A stretch of DNA of 64,000 bases from Apodospora peruviana (taxonomy: Eukaryota; Ascomycota; Sordariomycetes; Sordariales; Lasiosphaeriaceae). This document shows, piece by piece, positions 1 to 11,785 of the stretch. Below the pieces are notes generated by a model. It was not told where the DNA came from and ran no database searches. It worked only from the letters and a program-made list of their open reading frames with translations. Within the stretch, counting starts at the first letter, position 1. Each line of letters begins with the position of its first letter. A program made the position numbers and the translations under genes. Where the stretch lies: assembly GCA_033439685.1 (NCBI GenBank), contig JAUEDM010000002.1, positions 3,968,001 to 4,032,000 of the forward strand, written 5' to 3'.

Positions 1-36
1 AAGAAATTCGCCGTACCCTGTGCCTACTTTTTGCAG

Positions 37-2215
37 ATGGTGTCTAGCCACTCTCAATCATTCCAATTGGAGGAGGAGCAAGCACTGATTGCGCTGACGA
101 AACGGTTTTGCGGAGTTGCGAAAGCACAGGAGGAAGGTTACCAACGCTTGTTTGGCAAAAAGGAGGCTCGTAGGTCGCAGGAAATTGGTGCAGAAATGCT
201 CCCCATGTCTTCAGTCACGACACGTGCAAGGGGCCTTAGGGAGGCCGAGAAGAGACAGGACAAGATCAAGGAACAAGCCGAGGCCTGGCACCGAGAACAC
301 CGGGTCAAGGAGCTCTGTGACGACAAGATCCTGTCGAGTTTCTACTTCGCTACCAAGGCTGAATCGCTCGGGCTCGCCAGACCAGCGCCAGGTCGGATGA
401 AGAAGCTGATCACCCAGCTGGCATCGCTTCGGACAGACCTTCCTGAAGGAATCTATATCCGTCATGCCTCATCTCGAGTGGACGTGATGAAGGTTCTCAT
501 CATTGGACCGGCGGATACTCCATACGAGAACGGTCTCTTCGAATTTGATCTGTTCTGCGGCGAGAAGTGGCCAGTTGCACCCCCAGAGATGCAATTCCGC
601 ACAACAGGAGGAGGGGCGGTCACTTTTAACCCGAATCTTTATAATAACGGAAAGGGTAACGTATTGGCTTACCCTTATGTCCGCTGGGCTTTGGTATTAA
701 CTTTGCAACAGTTTGTCTTTCACTCTTAGGGACATGGCAGGGTCCATCCTGGGAGCCGAACATGTCGACTATTCTCCAAGTGCTCATTTCCATTCAAGGT
801 ATGTCTTTGGCCCAAGGCCCTGCGAAATTTCTCTCCTTATTACCAGCTCTGAATTTCATTGGTTTCGGTTCGTATCACGATCTGTGTCACAAACACCACT
901 ACTACTGATGCTAGGTCTTACAGTCCATGTCCGGAGAAGTCTGAGGTTTCTCTCTCCATTGTTAAGTGACATTTGGATTCACGTTTCAGCCAGAACAGCC
1001 GATTAATTCGTTTGGAAGTCCAAGCATTTGTCTGCGCTTTAATAATCACGGATGTTCACCCCCGAATTCCCATATTGTGTTAGTGAGTTAGGATTAACAG
1101 TTGCCTTGTTTTCTTTAGCAATGATATTCAACGATCAGCCATGGTACAACGAGCCTGGCCGCGAGACTCATCTCGACAAGAACCAGTGCAAGCTCTACAA
1201 CCAGCAGATTCAGCAGCACACGGTGCAACACGCCATATTGTACTGGCTCAACAATCGACTTTCTCAGCCAGGTAAGGGCAAAGCTCCCGCCATTGCTGCC
1301 AAACCGCTACCGGCTAGACCTGGTCCGAAGACATCAGGGGCCCCGTCGCAATATCCGATCTCGTTGCTAGCCAAGCAGTATTCGCAAAAGCCTTCGCAAT
1401 CGGGTTCGTTAACAGACACACCGCCACCAGGGTGGTATGAATGGTACGAATATGAACATCATCATGGACCGCATCCATTGTTACCAAAGCCACTACCGAC
1501 CGACACCCAATTCCACCAGTCCCACGGCGGCCTTTCCCAGCAAGCCACGGGCCCGGACTCTGGCACATTCGGAATCGGAGGCTTTGGACTCGGAGCTCCC
1601 TCCAAGTTCCCTCCTGCTCCGCAACCGCCTCCGCCAGGAACCACCAAGTATGGCAATGCCATTAATGGCAGTCTGAATAATGAGGCGGGTAATTGGGATG
1701 AATGGCACAACTTCAAGCCGTCATCGGGGTCACTGCATCCACCATCGATGAAAGGAGCAGGAGGCAGTGCTGGCATCCATCCACCGTCTAACCCGGTTCA
1801 AAACGACGCGCAGATGAAGTTGAAGCTTCAGCAGTTGAAGCTTCAGCAGCAGGAGATGCTTCATCTGCAGATGATGTATTCTCAGCAGAAAGAGATTGAG
1901 CTAGCCCTGGGCAAGGATATAATGAGCACTACTGATGCACAGAAGATGGCCCATGATCTGGCAGGCCTCGGAGGGAGTTACTACACACCGCTTCAACCTC
2001 CTCCGGCGCCTATATCCCTCGACCGCGCCCCCATCGGCAACACGACCGTCGATAGTAACGACGACTACGTCTGGGGAGACGTGGTGAGGAAGCACTTTGA
2101 GCTCAGGGCGAGCAGCATCGTGGCCACGGCGAAGCGGTGGCAGAAAGAGTGGCCGAAGGACAGCAAGCTCGTGTCGGAGCTCGAGGAGACGCTCACGAAG
2201 CATGGCTTCCAGTAG
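37..2215 (+). CDS. UBE2O/BIRC6-type ubiquitin-conjugating enzyme, 5' partial
   Basis: This is the 3' part of a large E2 ubiquitin-conjugating enzyme. Exons 37..655, 712..798 and 1119..2215 join in frame to give 600 visible residues. Position 36 ends a pyrimidine-rich splice acceptor (tttttgcag), so the gene very likely begins before the window. The UBC fold runs from about residue 135 to 275: a GPxxTPYENGLFEFD strand, a TTGG and FNPNLYNNGK block, and the catalytic cysteine in VCLSLLGTW. That cysteine is created at the first exon join, which supports the splice. GK(V/I)CLSLLGTW followed by an NEPG motif is typical of the UBE2O/BIRC6 class rather than small E2s. After the UBC domain come a Pro/Gly-rich linker, a Gln-rich coiled coil near residues 465-500 and a short helical end. 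E2s of this class can work as combined E2/E3 enzymes. Substrate unknown. Confidence 0.85.
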
Positions 2216-2398
2216 GAAGTGGAAGAAGACAAGGAAACCGAAGATAGTGATTCATCGGCAGGAAATATTTCAGTGGGAGACTATGACTCAATGGAATACA
2301 TTCCTCTCCTGGACGACAACAATTCATCGGCAGGGAGTATTTTAGTGGAAGAGTGTGACTCAATGGAATATATTCCTCTACTGGACGACACCAGTTGA
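2216..2398 (+). other. In-frame acidic tail after the TAG of the E2 gene
   Basis: Directly after the TAG at 2213-2215 the same frame stays open for 60 codons to a TGA at 2396-2398. The peptide is very acidic and holds two copies of a 24-residue unit (72 bp apart, 2251 and 2323) that share SSAG and DSMEYIPLLDD. Synonymous and conservative differences between the copies look like coding constraint. It may be a lost C terminus behind a nonsense change, a readthrough extension, or a sequence error. A splice that removes the TAG is possible, but no good donor is seen. Confidence 0.5.
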
Positions 2399-3624
2399 AC
2401 GGATGGGAGGCCTGACGATGGTGACGAGGTGAAAGGATACCCATCCGGTGACTTTACCTCACTGGGATATGGAATCAGTGAATGGTGAAGATCTGGAAAA
2501 GGCCATGGACGCGTGGTTAAAAGCGTGGAAGGCACAACATGGTAGGATTGGCGGCTGAAGATGAGACTTAAGCAGGCAGACGAAGGGGGCGAGTTCACTG
2601 ATACTCCTTTTCGCTGCATCTTATCACCGACTTTCAAGACATCAACCCGGCACCAGCACACGACGTACGGCAGCAAATACTGCGGTTCTTTTCTTCTCAG
2701 TCACAACAGCGCATAATTGATTTGCTTTTGCTCTTTTTCTTCGAGCTTATTCGGGTTCTTTTGCAAAGTTCTCACTACGGATTCTCCTTTTATTTCATTT
2801 TCCTTTTTGCCCGCTTTTCGCTAATTTCCCAGTATTGTCTGCGTTCATCAATTGGGCAGTCATCTTGAACGAGTGCCATACATACCTCTCTCTAGGTTAC
2901 TTGAACTCTCGATCAGCGGCAGAAGGATGGATTATTTTACTTTACTGGACTACTGCTGCAACTCATTCTACGCTGGGGAGATGGCCTCCCTGTTCCTTGC
3001 ATTGTCTTTATGTCAACTTGGCTTATATGTGTATGCACTTTGGTGTGTTTTCTTGTCGAGACTTGAATGGCTTACCCAGCCAGGCCAGGTAGGGAGAGGG
3101 ACATGCAGAAGGACACATTTATCTGTATGAGTTAGATGAGCGAGTAATGAAATAAACTATTTGCTATTCATGGGCTTTCGTGACTGTCTACTGACACGTA
3201 ATGTATCTTATCTTCCCACCTTTTGGGGGGTTATTATGCTATGTGAGCTGTAATATAATCTTTCAAGTTGTGGCTGATGTAGCTGTTTGCGATTGATCAA
3301 CCTGGGAAAGAGGTTGTTGAACTGACCCAAAGGAGCGAGGAAATAATACCTAAAGTGATCAACACAACCACAACATTACGTGCAATTATGAGGGTTGTTA
3401 GTGAATTGACACGGACGAGTTAAACAGGGACGAGGTTTCCTCCAACCATCCCTCATCTGCCAATGTATAAGGGTTTCACGACAATGCAGAAGTGAAGCAA
3501 GGTCGACAGATGGTGTAGGTAGAAAAATTGGCCAAAAGAATGCCATGTGGTATCATATTCTCCAAACAGTCCCCCATCTATAATACAGCAGAAAGCAAAA
3601 AACCAACACATCATCATATGTCAT
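2399..3624. other. Intergenic; decaying coding-like stretch at its left end
   Basis: About 2403-2560 still reads as acidic, then Lys/Trp-rich, peptide in shifting plus frames (including EDLEKAMDAW), as if the E2 tail once went further. From 2600 to 3624 I see no convincing gene. It probably holds the 3' UTRs of the E2 gene and of the convergent peptidyl-tRNA hydrolase gene. Confidence 0.35.
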
Positions 3625-4236
3625 TTAACTTCTCGCCGCCGCCTTTCTCTCCCACTTATTCTCCAGCTGAACAAGCGCGTCGTACAAGCCCCGGCTCGCC
3701 TTCTGCTCAATGGTCGACTTGGTATGCACAGACATCTTGCTGAGCACGAAGTCCGACACCGTGGTCCTGTCACGCTCGGCCGGCCTCCCGATGCCGACCG
3801 ACACGCGCGCCCAATTGGTCGTCTCGTCGGCGCGCATCCGCACCAGCACGTCCTTGACGCCATTGTGGCCCCGGTGGCTGGCGTTCCAGTCCCTAACCTT
3901 GACGACACCAAGGTCTGCTTCCAGTTCGTCGTGCACGAGCACGAGCCCGACTTCGGCCGGGCTCAGGTTCTGGTCCGCCAGGTATTCCTTGTATGCCTGC
4001 GCGACCCATTTGCCGGAGACGTTCATCAGCGTCGGGCTCTGGAGGAGCGTGTATTTGGGTCCGTCCGAGGTGAGGGTGCTTTTCTTTCCGCGTCGTTCCG
4101 CCGTGAATGTCGGCTGTTCTGATGCTGCTAGTGCTTTCTGGACCGAAGAGAGGGCGAGGTGGCCGACCGAGTGGAATGTGTCGCGGAGTTGGCCTGGGTT
4201 GCCGAGACTGATCACGAGTAATCGTCTTATCGACAT
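3625..4236 (-). CDS. Peptidyl-tRNA hydrolase (Pth1 family)
   Basis: A 203-residue single-exon protein of the bacterial-type peptidyl-tRNA hydrolase family, which cleaves the ester between peptide and tRNA on prematurely released peptidyl-tRNA. In fungi it is generally mitochondrial. The order of family motifs is complete: LGNPG near residue 12, the catalytic histidine in FHSVGH, the MN pair in PTLMNVSGK, the aspartate in LVHDELE and the asparagine in SHRGHNG. The start is the ATG at 4234-4236. The frame stays open further upstream, but only a GTG is available at 4422. The N terminus is short, so a mitochondrial targeting peptide is not obvious. The gene is convergent with the upstream E2 gene. 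Confidence 0.88.
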   Translation of the reverse strand: MSIRRLLVISLGNPGQLRDTFHSVGHLALSSVQKALAASEQPTFTAERRGKKSTLTSDGPKYTLLQSPTLMNVSGKWVAQAYKEYLADQNLSPAEVGLVLVHDELEADLGVVKVRDWNASHRGHNGVKDVLVRMRADETTNWARVSVGIGRPAERDRTTVSDFVLSKMSVHTKSTIEQKASRGLYDALVQLENKWERKAAARS

Positions 4237-5011
4237 TGTAATCTGCCGAATGCCCTTTCCTTGAATTCGAAGTGTATGTTTCCGTCGAAGCCTTTCTCTT
4301 GGGTCGTTGTGGTGTTTATTTAAGGTAGGGTTGTTCTCGTTCGCCGGGGGCGCAAGTCGCAGTCGCGTGGGAGGAACTGTCTGCTGTGAGGGTTGGACTG
4401 TAGAAAGGGGGGAAATTCCCACGGTGGCCGGGACTTGCGCCTGTTGTTTTATAATGTTCGATGCATCGGGTTTCTGAAGTGTGACTCAACCCGCCGTCCT
4501 TGAGAAAAGGTTCTAGAAACGATGGCTTTCCGTGGGTTTGTCAACCTTAATTCCCATGAAAGGTTTCGAAGACGGCCGAAAATTGCTCCTGTCATGTCAG
4601 CCATTCAGGATGACTCCACTCGCCGAACCGGCCTGGCGGGCGTCTGCCCGGATTGTGGCTTGGGCTAGCCCTGCGATACCCCAGCTGACGTCGTTTCCGG
4701 CCCCGCCAATCACATGCCAGGAATTCGGGGCTTTGCAAGCAGCCAAATGCCTGCACCGCCACAGTCAACGTCGTCACTCCCCTCCAATGCTCCATCCACT
4801 CTGAACGTTACCTAGGCACATCAGCACAACCAGGATCCGCCAGACCCGTCCACTTGGCTGACTGACGACGACTTCTCACAACAACGCATTCGCAGACACG
4901 CACGCATACCGACAATAGCACCATTTGCTTTCTCTCCGTGAATCAGCGCATCAGGATCCGCAACAGCCTTTACCTGCCCCAAACAAGTGTTCCCCAAACA
5001 GGTTACCCAGC
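4237..5011. other. Divergent promoter region between Pth and RVS161
   Basis: This is the shared upstream region of the minus-strand Pth gene and the plus-strand RVS161 gene. Short open frames here have no coding character. I see no RNA gene or repeat. Confidence 0.4.
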
Positions 5012-6171
5012 ATGTCGTGGGCCGGTACGCATGCCCCGCGATGGCCTCACCCGCCAGCGACCCATCTTGACATGTGTTGACTCCTCTGTTTCCCGCATAC
5101 AGGTTTCAAGAAAAATGTCAACCGCGCGACGACGCAGGTGATGATGAAAACAGGTGTGTGCTGTGTGCTGTGTACTGTGTGCTGTGTGCCGTGTTTGCGG
5201 CCTGTCCAGGTTTTGGAGAGTGGGGTTGCTAATTCCGGCATCGCGACAGGCCATGTCGAGAAAACCAACGATCGGGATTATGAAGTCGAAGAACGGTACG
5301 GCAAACCCCTCTGCAGATGTGGTATGAGACAGGACATTGGGCTAAGATACAGGACAGGCGATTTCGGACAATGGAGGCAGCATCACTGCGATTACAGAAA
5401 GAGGCCAAAGGATATCTTGATTCCCTACGAGGTAAAAGGGCTCCTCCAATAACCCATAAAGCCAGAAAACCAGACGACTGACAAAACGGTACGCAGCAAT
5501 GACGGCCTCGCAAATGCGCATCGCCGAGACGATCGATGCCTTCTACGGGGACGCCGGCGCCAAAGACGGCGTCAGCAGAAGCTACAAGCAAGCGGTGGAA
5601 GACCTCGACGCCGAGACGATCAAGGCGTTGGATGGGCCATACCGGACGACGGTCCTCGAGCCGATCTCGAGATTTTGTGCTTATTTCCCCGACGTGAACG
5701 AATGTACGAGGGACCCCTGGCGGCGACTAGTTGCCCGCTTTTTCAAAATCGTGCTGACCATGACATAATTTTGCAGGCATCAAGAAGCGCGGCCACAAGC
5801 TCCTGGACTACGATGCCCTGCGCGCCAAAGTGAAGAAGCTCGCCGAGAAGCCTGACAAGGACGTGACCAAGCTGCCCCGGACGGAAAAGGAGATGGAGAT
5901 GGCCAAGGCGGCCTACGAACAGCTCAACGAGCAATTGTGCACGGAGCTGCCGCAGCTCATCGACCTCCGCGTTCCTTACCTCGATCCATCCTTTGAGGCG
6001 CTCGTCAAGATCCAGCTGCGCTTCTGCGCCGAGGCGTACAGCAGGATGGCTCAGGTGCAACAATACCTCGACGCCGACACGCGGGAGCAGTATGCGCAGG
6101 GCCACCTGGATAGCAGGGTCGAGCAGGTGCTACAGGAGATAAGGGAACTGAGCATCAGCGGGACTGTCTGA
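5012..6171 (+). CDS. RVS161: BAR-domain protein Rvs161/Hob3
   Basis: Six exons (5012..5024, 5103..5153, 5250..5295, 5358..5431, 5497..5703, 5777..6171) join in frame to 261 residues, almost the whole being one N-BAR domain. The start peptide MSWAGFKK, the EVEERRFRTMEAA helix, the MTASQMRIAETIDAFYGD helix and the end ELSISGTV match the Rvs161/Hob3 amphiphysin family over its full length. These proteins bend membranes and work with Rvs167 at endocytic sites and in actin organisation. Splice sites restore conserved residues at every join, for example Cys in DVNEC|IKKRG. The first exon encodes only four full codons. Intron 2 (5154-5249) starts with a CTGTGTG-type simple repeat. The protein has no SH3 domain, as usual for the Rvs161 type. 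Confidence 0.93.
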
Positions 6172-9100
6172 GTTCTGGCTTTGTGTTAAAATGGTGTGGC
6201 TGGAGGCGGGTCGACTATAATAGGGAGTTGGAGAGAGGTGGCAGAAAGTAAAGATTAAAGATAACTCTTTACGGCGTATGAGGTATGATAACACGGTTTA
6301 AAGCGGGAAAGCTTTGGGATACACGTCATCTTTCTAGCGGGTAATTGGTGCGCCAGCTGCTGTTGGGTGCTGAGACGAGAGCCGATGCCCTGGAGCGGTT
6401 TGTTAGTCTTCAAGGGTGGTGAGGTATTCCTGTCTGTATTAATATATCATTGGATCCGTTTTACGATGCTGGTATTTTAGAATAAAAACGATATTGGACT
6501 TTGCCGGTTCGTGTCGTCGATATTTCAGTATTTGCAGGCTCTCAGAAGGCCCGTTTGCTGCTCGTGTTGGTGCTGGTCATGCCGACGGGGGCAGTTATCA
6601 AAGTCAGAAATATGCTATTGCCAAGGGACGCGGACCCGTGATTATATTGCTATGGGCCATTTCTTCGCATTGAAGTCAGTCAGGCATGAAATATGGTCCG
6701 TAATTTTCATGAAGGGAGACGGGCCAACCCAAAATGCTGTTTTGGAGTGCGGCATAATAAGTCTCGGACCCGCTACCTGGTAGGTAGTTAACCCTTTCAC
6801 CAGTTCATTCGAACTTTTGTTCAGTTTTGAACACTTGGCTGGAACTCGGGCTCCCATCACTTTCACCGATGAATGGATCATGCTTCAAGAGGGCGGAGCT
6901 CATTGTTCAGAGGAACGAGCAGTTTGAGTAGAGTCGCTGAAACAAGCGTTCACCGGGATCAATATGACGTAAAACTTTGATCTCTAACATGCCATATTAC
7001 CATTTATCCATTCATTCAGAAATCATCGTCCCAACATTTGCTCCGTCGGGGAATGCATGACAATTTGTTGCTCCTCCAGCTTGTTCCTGTTGTTCCTTCC
7101 CATGAGCGAATCCTCAGACCCATCACTACCCGATCTATGCCGCTATGGCGTGGTTTGTTCTCTTCTTCCGCGCGTTAGTTTAATGTGAGCGTTGAATGCA
7201 CAATGTGTGCAAAGAGCTCTTTTTGTCCATCTATTCGACCGACTGGCTGGGCGGCGTTTCGCCTTTTTCTCTTTGTTTTAAAACGTCAGTTTTTTTCGTG
7301 GAAACTAAAGCAGACCACCTACGGGGCAGCATAACGATTGGAAGGCGCTATTTTGAGGCTGAAACGTGCGCGACCCCACGCGCCAGTCTGGCGGGCCAGG
7401 CACAGTGTCTCTTCAGTGGACAGCTTGTCTCCGTGTTACCGGGCTTGTCAGCGTCTCGGGACAGCGGTGGTGGCCTGGCGTTGATTGGGCCACCATCATC
7501 TTTTTCCTATTTTGGAGGAGAGGCAATTGACCAGTTCTGACTGCTTGATGATGACGAGTTGCAAGAGGCAGAAGCACAAAAAAGGCTACGCACTGACTGG
7601 CGTCTGTGAGATGTTGCATGCCGTAGGGAAGTAAGAGACCCGACATCTGAGAGTCGTGTTCTCATTTCTGCGCAGAGTCAGTCCAGGAGGAATTCCCCTC
7701 TTCTGATAGGCAATAGCTGAACTTGCATCGTAACGAGGTCGGCCAAGACACGCGATTTCGGCGTGCATATATTCACATCACACACCACCAGACACAAGTC
7801 CGGGCCGGAATCCCAGCATGTTGGAGGACTGTAATGGTGGTGAAGCTGCAGTCAATAGTGTATGTATATAGACTGCAAAGAGTCAAACACACCTCCCGGC
7901 AACGGCCTGGAACGTCTGGGTGATAGAGTAGCATTCAGCCTATTCCATCCTGAGCAGGTGGGTTTGCGAGTGGATCTTCTCGTATGTCCATACGAAAATG
8001 TGATGGGATGGATGGACTTTGGGTCCCTGGATCGAGAGGGATTTCCGTCTTTGAAGGTTCGGGTGGTCATGAATGTTTCTCTCGGATCCGCGACATGTTT
8101 TGCGTCCGCTGGCTGCTGTTCTGAGAACACTCTCAGGGCGGCTCACTCCGTCAATCGATATGTGCGTCTAGTGAGACGAGACAGGCGACGTGGAACACTG
8201 GAAACCGCTGCTGCGCCCCCCAAATGGTGTGGAATGATTTGCTGAGAGGCCCCAGAAACAAAAGCCATGCAGCAGACAGAAAAAGCTACTGTTTGGTAAA
8301 AGAAACATTTCGATTCCCTCCATGAAGCATGAGGAATAATTTGGTCAAGGCCAAGGACCCAAGGCACAGTCAACGCAGACGCCTTCCTTTTCAAGAGGAA
8401 CCAAGTCGGGCGACCGCGACCGACCGAGCAACGGACCGACAACAGTGAGGTGGGGGGAGGGGTGTCTGGCCAACATCCATCTTCCGTCGTCGTTGTTCCT
8501 GGTATCCCGTCCTCGAGATATTGGGACTGGTACTGGATGGTGTCGCCTTCATCACAAGCCTTTTTATGATTTCCTGGAATATTGTGCTGCAGTCTCTCTT
8601 TCTTCTAACCGTCTTGGCGACAATAGCGGCGTCCAGCAGCCCGGGATGGAATGAAAGGAGCAGAGATCCGGTTGATCTTATTCATCATTCATGGCATCAC
8701 TGCGGCTACTTTTCCCGGCCCGCGATTAACAGCAGCCAACCCCGCTCTGCAGACACCCTGTTAGTGGCTTTAGTGGACTGCAGCCATTGTTCTGGCCCGT
8801 TCCTAGCGCTCTGCAGGCATTTCCAAAACGAAAAACGTGGGGACCTCGGGAAAGCACTGGTCAAACGCCGCCCGGGCTGGAGGTGAGGAGCGAGGGTTGC
8901 TGGGTGGACCCCTGCCCATTCGGCCCCTGCCTGCAGCAACTTTGAACTGCTGCAGGCGATAAGACGACTGGGATGCTCAATTCAACCGTTTTGACGAGTT
9001 TCGCCCTTCAAGAATTCCCATCGGGCCATTATTGCCACCACATACACTCCTTTTGCGTTTCGCTACATATCAAGTGCCTCCTCCTGCTTCTCCGGGTCAG

Positions 9101-9368
9101 TTTTGTCTCTTGTTTCTTTCGTTTTGACTTAATAATCTCCTCTTTTTGGTCCCCCAACAACATCCAATCTCGGACCTAACGATATCGACGTGTCTCGGTG
9201 TTACCCTGCCATTGCTGCCGCTCATTTCGATAGTGTAAACATAACACACCAACCTCCCACACGAGCTACGTCAAAACTGCAGCAGCCCGCTTGCACTTTC
9301 TGGCCCGTTACCTACACCCATAAACACCGTACACAGCATTTGACGGAGAACGAGCACCTGCCGCCAAG
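6172..9368. other. Long gene-poor interval upstream of the endophilin-like gene
   Basis: These 3.2 kb hold the 3' UTR of RVS161 at the left and, from about 8970, C/T-rich sequence that looks like promoter or 5' leader of the next gene. The longest plus frame (7862-8245) starts with ATG but has no recognisable motif. No tRNA or transposon signal was found. Confidence 0.35.
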
Positions 9369-10870
9369 ATGAATATCACCAAGAAATTTGACCGCGCATT
9401 CCAATGGGCGGGCGAGAAGATGGGCTCCGAGGCCAGAACGACCATGTCGGAGGACTTTAAGCAGCTGGAGACTGAAATGGCTCTCCGTTTTGACGGTCAG
9501 TGGCTGCTTCTTCCCTTTCACCCGTTCATGATGTCGTGCTAACCAGCTGCTGCAAGTACAGGCATGGACCGGCTCCAGAGATCCATGAACCTCTACGTCA
9601 AATGGCTCGGCCGTCGCAGTGAGGCGTCCGAGGACAAGGAGAAGAGCCTCCCGACCAGCTACCTCGGGCGTACCATGATCAACCACGGCGAAGAGTTCCA
9701 GAACGACTCCGAATTCGGCAACTGTCTGATAGCAATGGGCCGCGCCAACGAGAGGGTAGCGGCGATCCAAGAGACCTTTGTGAGCGAGGCCACGCACACA
9801 TGGCTCGAATCGCTCGAGAGATCGTTGGCCATGATGAAGGAATACCAGGTGAGCAACAAATCCCTTTGGACCCAACAGTTAAGCTCGTTTTCCATTAACG
9901 CGTCTTCCCGAACCAGGCTGCCCGCAAGAAGCTCGAGAACCGGCGGCTCGCATACGACGCAACCGTAACCAAGATGCAAAAGGCAAGACGTGACGACTTC
10001 CGCCTCGAAGAGGAACAGCGGGCCGCCAAGGCGAAGTACGAGGAGTCCTCCGAAGACGTGGTGCGCCGGATGCAAGACATCCGTGACGCCGAGGTCGACA
10101 GCGTGCAGGATCTTACCCAATTCCTCGATGCCGAGCTCGACTACCACGAGCGGTGCGCCGAGGAACTCAGACGAGTGCGCAAGAGTTGGATCGTCGCCCC
10201 CACAAAGACTAGCAGCATGAGCAGTTATGGTGGCAACGGCGAGCAACGTCGGCCGGCCGGCCGGAGCAGATCCAACACAGCACATAGCATTAGCGAGACC
10301 CGCATTTCGCGGACGAACAGCCACCAAAACATCTACGAGGCTGAGGAGATTGAGTCAGAGGCACCGCCCGTCCGCATGCCCATCCGCAGTAGCACAAACA
10401 ACCACTCCTCGAGGGTCGCGCTCTCGGAGCAACGGCAGAACCAGCAACTTGACGGGCCCGGCCGTCCCACCATCGGTGGCAGAGCTAGTACTTTCGCGGG
10501 CGGGGCAAGTCTGGACCGCGAGCGCGGAGGAGGCCGCATCTCGGGCGTGTCGACGCCGGGGTCGACCTACGGCGTCAACCAGAACATACCCAATGTGGGC
10601 AGTTTGCGCGGCCAGTTGCGTCCCGTCAGCAGGATTCAGACGAACCGGGACGACGTGTTTGATGACGAAAACACGAGTGACAACAGCAGCAGCCCAGACT
10701 ATCGCAGCACTAGTCCGGCGACGAGCGTCGGCAGCCTGACCCGCACATATAGTAATGCCGGGTCGAACAACGGACTCAGTGGCATGCGCAAGGCTCCCCC
10801 GCCGCCCCCGCCGAGCCGCTCCAAGAAGCCGCCTCCGCCGGTGCCGGCAAGACGCGAGGTCGGGTATTAG
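9369..10870 (+). CDS. Endophilin-like BAR protein (Mug137 type), no SH3 domain
   Basis: Exons 9369..9495, 9562..9848 and 9917..10870 join to 455 residues. The start sits in a good context (CCGCCAAGATGA). Residues 1 to about 240 form an N-BAR domain of the fungal Mug137/endophilin group: an N-terminal amphipathic helix with KKFDRAFQWAGEK, then YLGRTMINHGEEF, SEFGNCL, and a long KAKYEESSEDVVRRMQDI helix. Such proteins sense or make membrane curvature in endocytosis. The second half is disordered, Ser/Gly/Arg-rich, and ends in a proline-rich stretch with PPPPPPSRSKKPPPP. As I recall, fission yeast Mug137 ends in an SH3 domain. Here the protein stops in the proline-rich part and I found no SH3 exon downstream, so it may bind SH3 proteins instead of carrying one. 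It is the second BAR gene within 6 kb. Confidence 0.85.
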
Positions 10871-11785
10871 TTGTCTCCGAAACACCGCTGAGGCGTGGAT
10901 ATGAAGGCGTGTTTGCTTTATTGATGACTAGAGGGCAGAACAGGCGTGGCTTACGTGCGGTATTTTTTTTTGTCTTTCTGGTCTTTTCACTCGTCGCGGC
11001 GGATTGCTCGGTCATGGTACTATAATTGGGCTGGGAAATATTGGCGGCGCCGAGCAGGTTTCCTGCCTACCTACTTTCTTTATGTTTGGAGTTTGGTTAT
11101 CTTTTGGTCGTGCGAGCAGTCTTCGTTTTCGGTGGGCTGGATCCACGGCTTATTTTGTGTTGGGCGCCTGGTTCACCTGAGCCATTTGGAAGCCGGAATA
11201 TGTATTAGAGCAGTTACATACTTAGCCGTAATACTGGGCAAGCTTGATAAATAAAGACCCCAGGTTATGATTCTTACATGTCTACCGGAATTGTGTAAGT
11301 GGAATTCTGACCTTGAGCTTCATAACTCTGATGTCAACCCACAGATAATAAGGCGAGAGAACCCACCCCCGCATGTCGGGTTGCCGGGCCCGCTCCGGAA
11401 TCTAGTCCCGGTGCCACTGTGATGCAGTGACCCTTGTCCCGCTAGCAACCCCACCGCCGGGCCAGAGCTTTGGATTCTGGACAATCCAAAATCAAGTCAA
11501 TCACGACTACAAACTCCAGCAACTTCAGTGCTGCTACGTAATTACCAGCCGTCAATTGCTCCGGCTTTTACTTTACTGAAGTACATGTGACTGTACCGTC
11601 CCGCAATGCAAGCCACACCGACCCCTCGATTTCCTTTGCCTCCCCTTCCTTGATCTTCAAAGCTCGCCGAATTTCAATCACCTATCCACCCCTGCACGAC
11701 CGAACGACCGACTCGACAAACACGCAGCTCGCCGCCACTCATCCCTCACCCACCTACTAGTCACTACCGAACAGACTGTGCCAAA
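10871..11785. other. Intergenic between the BAR gene and CCL1
   Basis: This holds the 3' UTR of the BAR gene, then the promoter and C-rich leader of CCL1 (about 11630-11785). No further gene or RNA seen. Confidence 0.4.

Noticed and set aside
2281..2676. Minus frame of 131 codons with a repeated SSRRGMYSIES segment
   Set aside because: The repeat is explained by the plus-strand acidic DSMEYIPLLDD units. The minus frame is their shadow.
7862..8245. 127-codon ATG-led plus frame in the long gap before the endophilin-like gene
   Set aside because: No motif, mixed codon ends, and an equally open minus frame overlaps it. Could be a lineage-specific gene, but I cann​ot support it.
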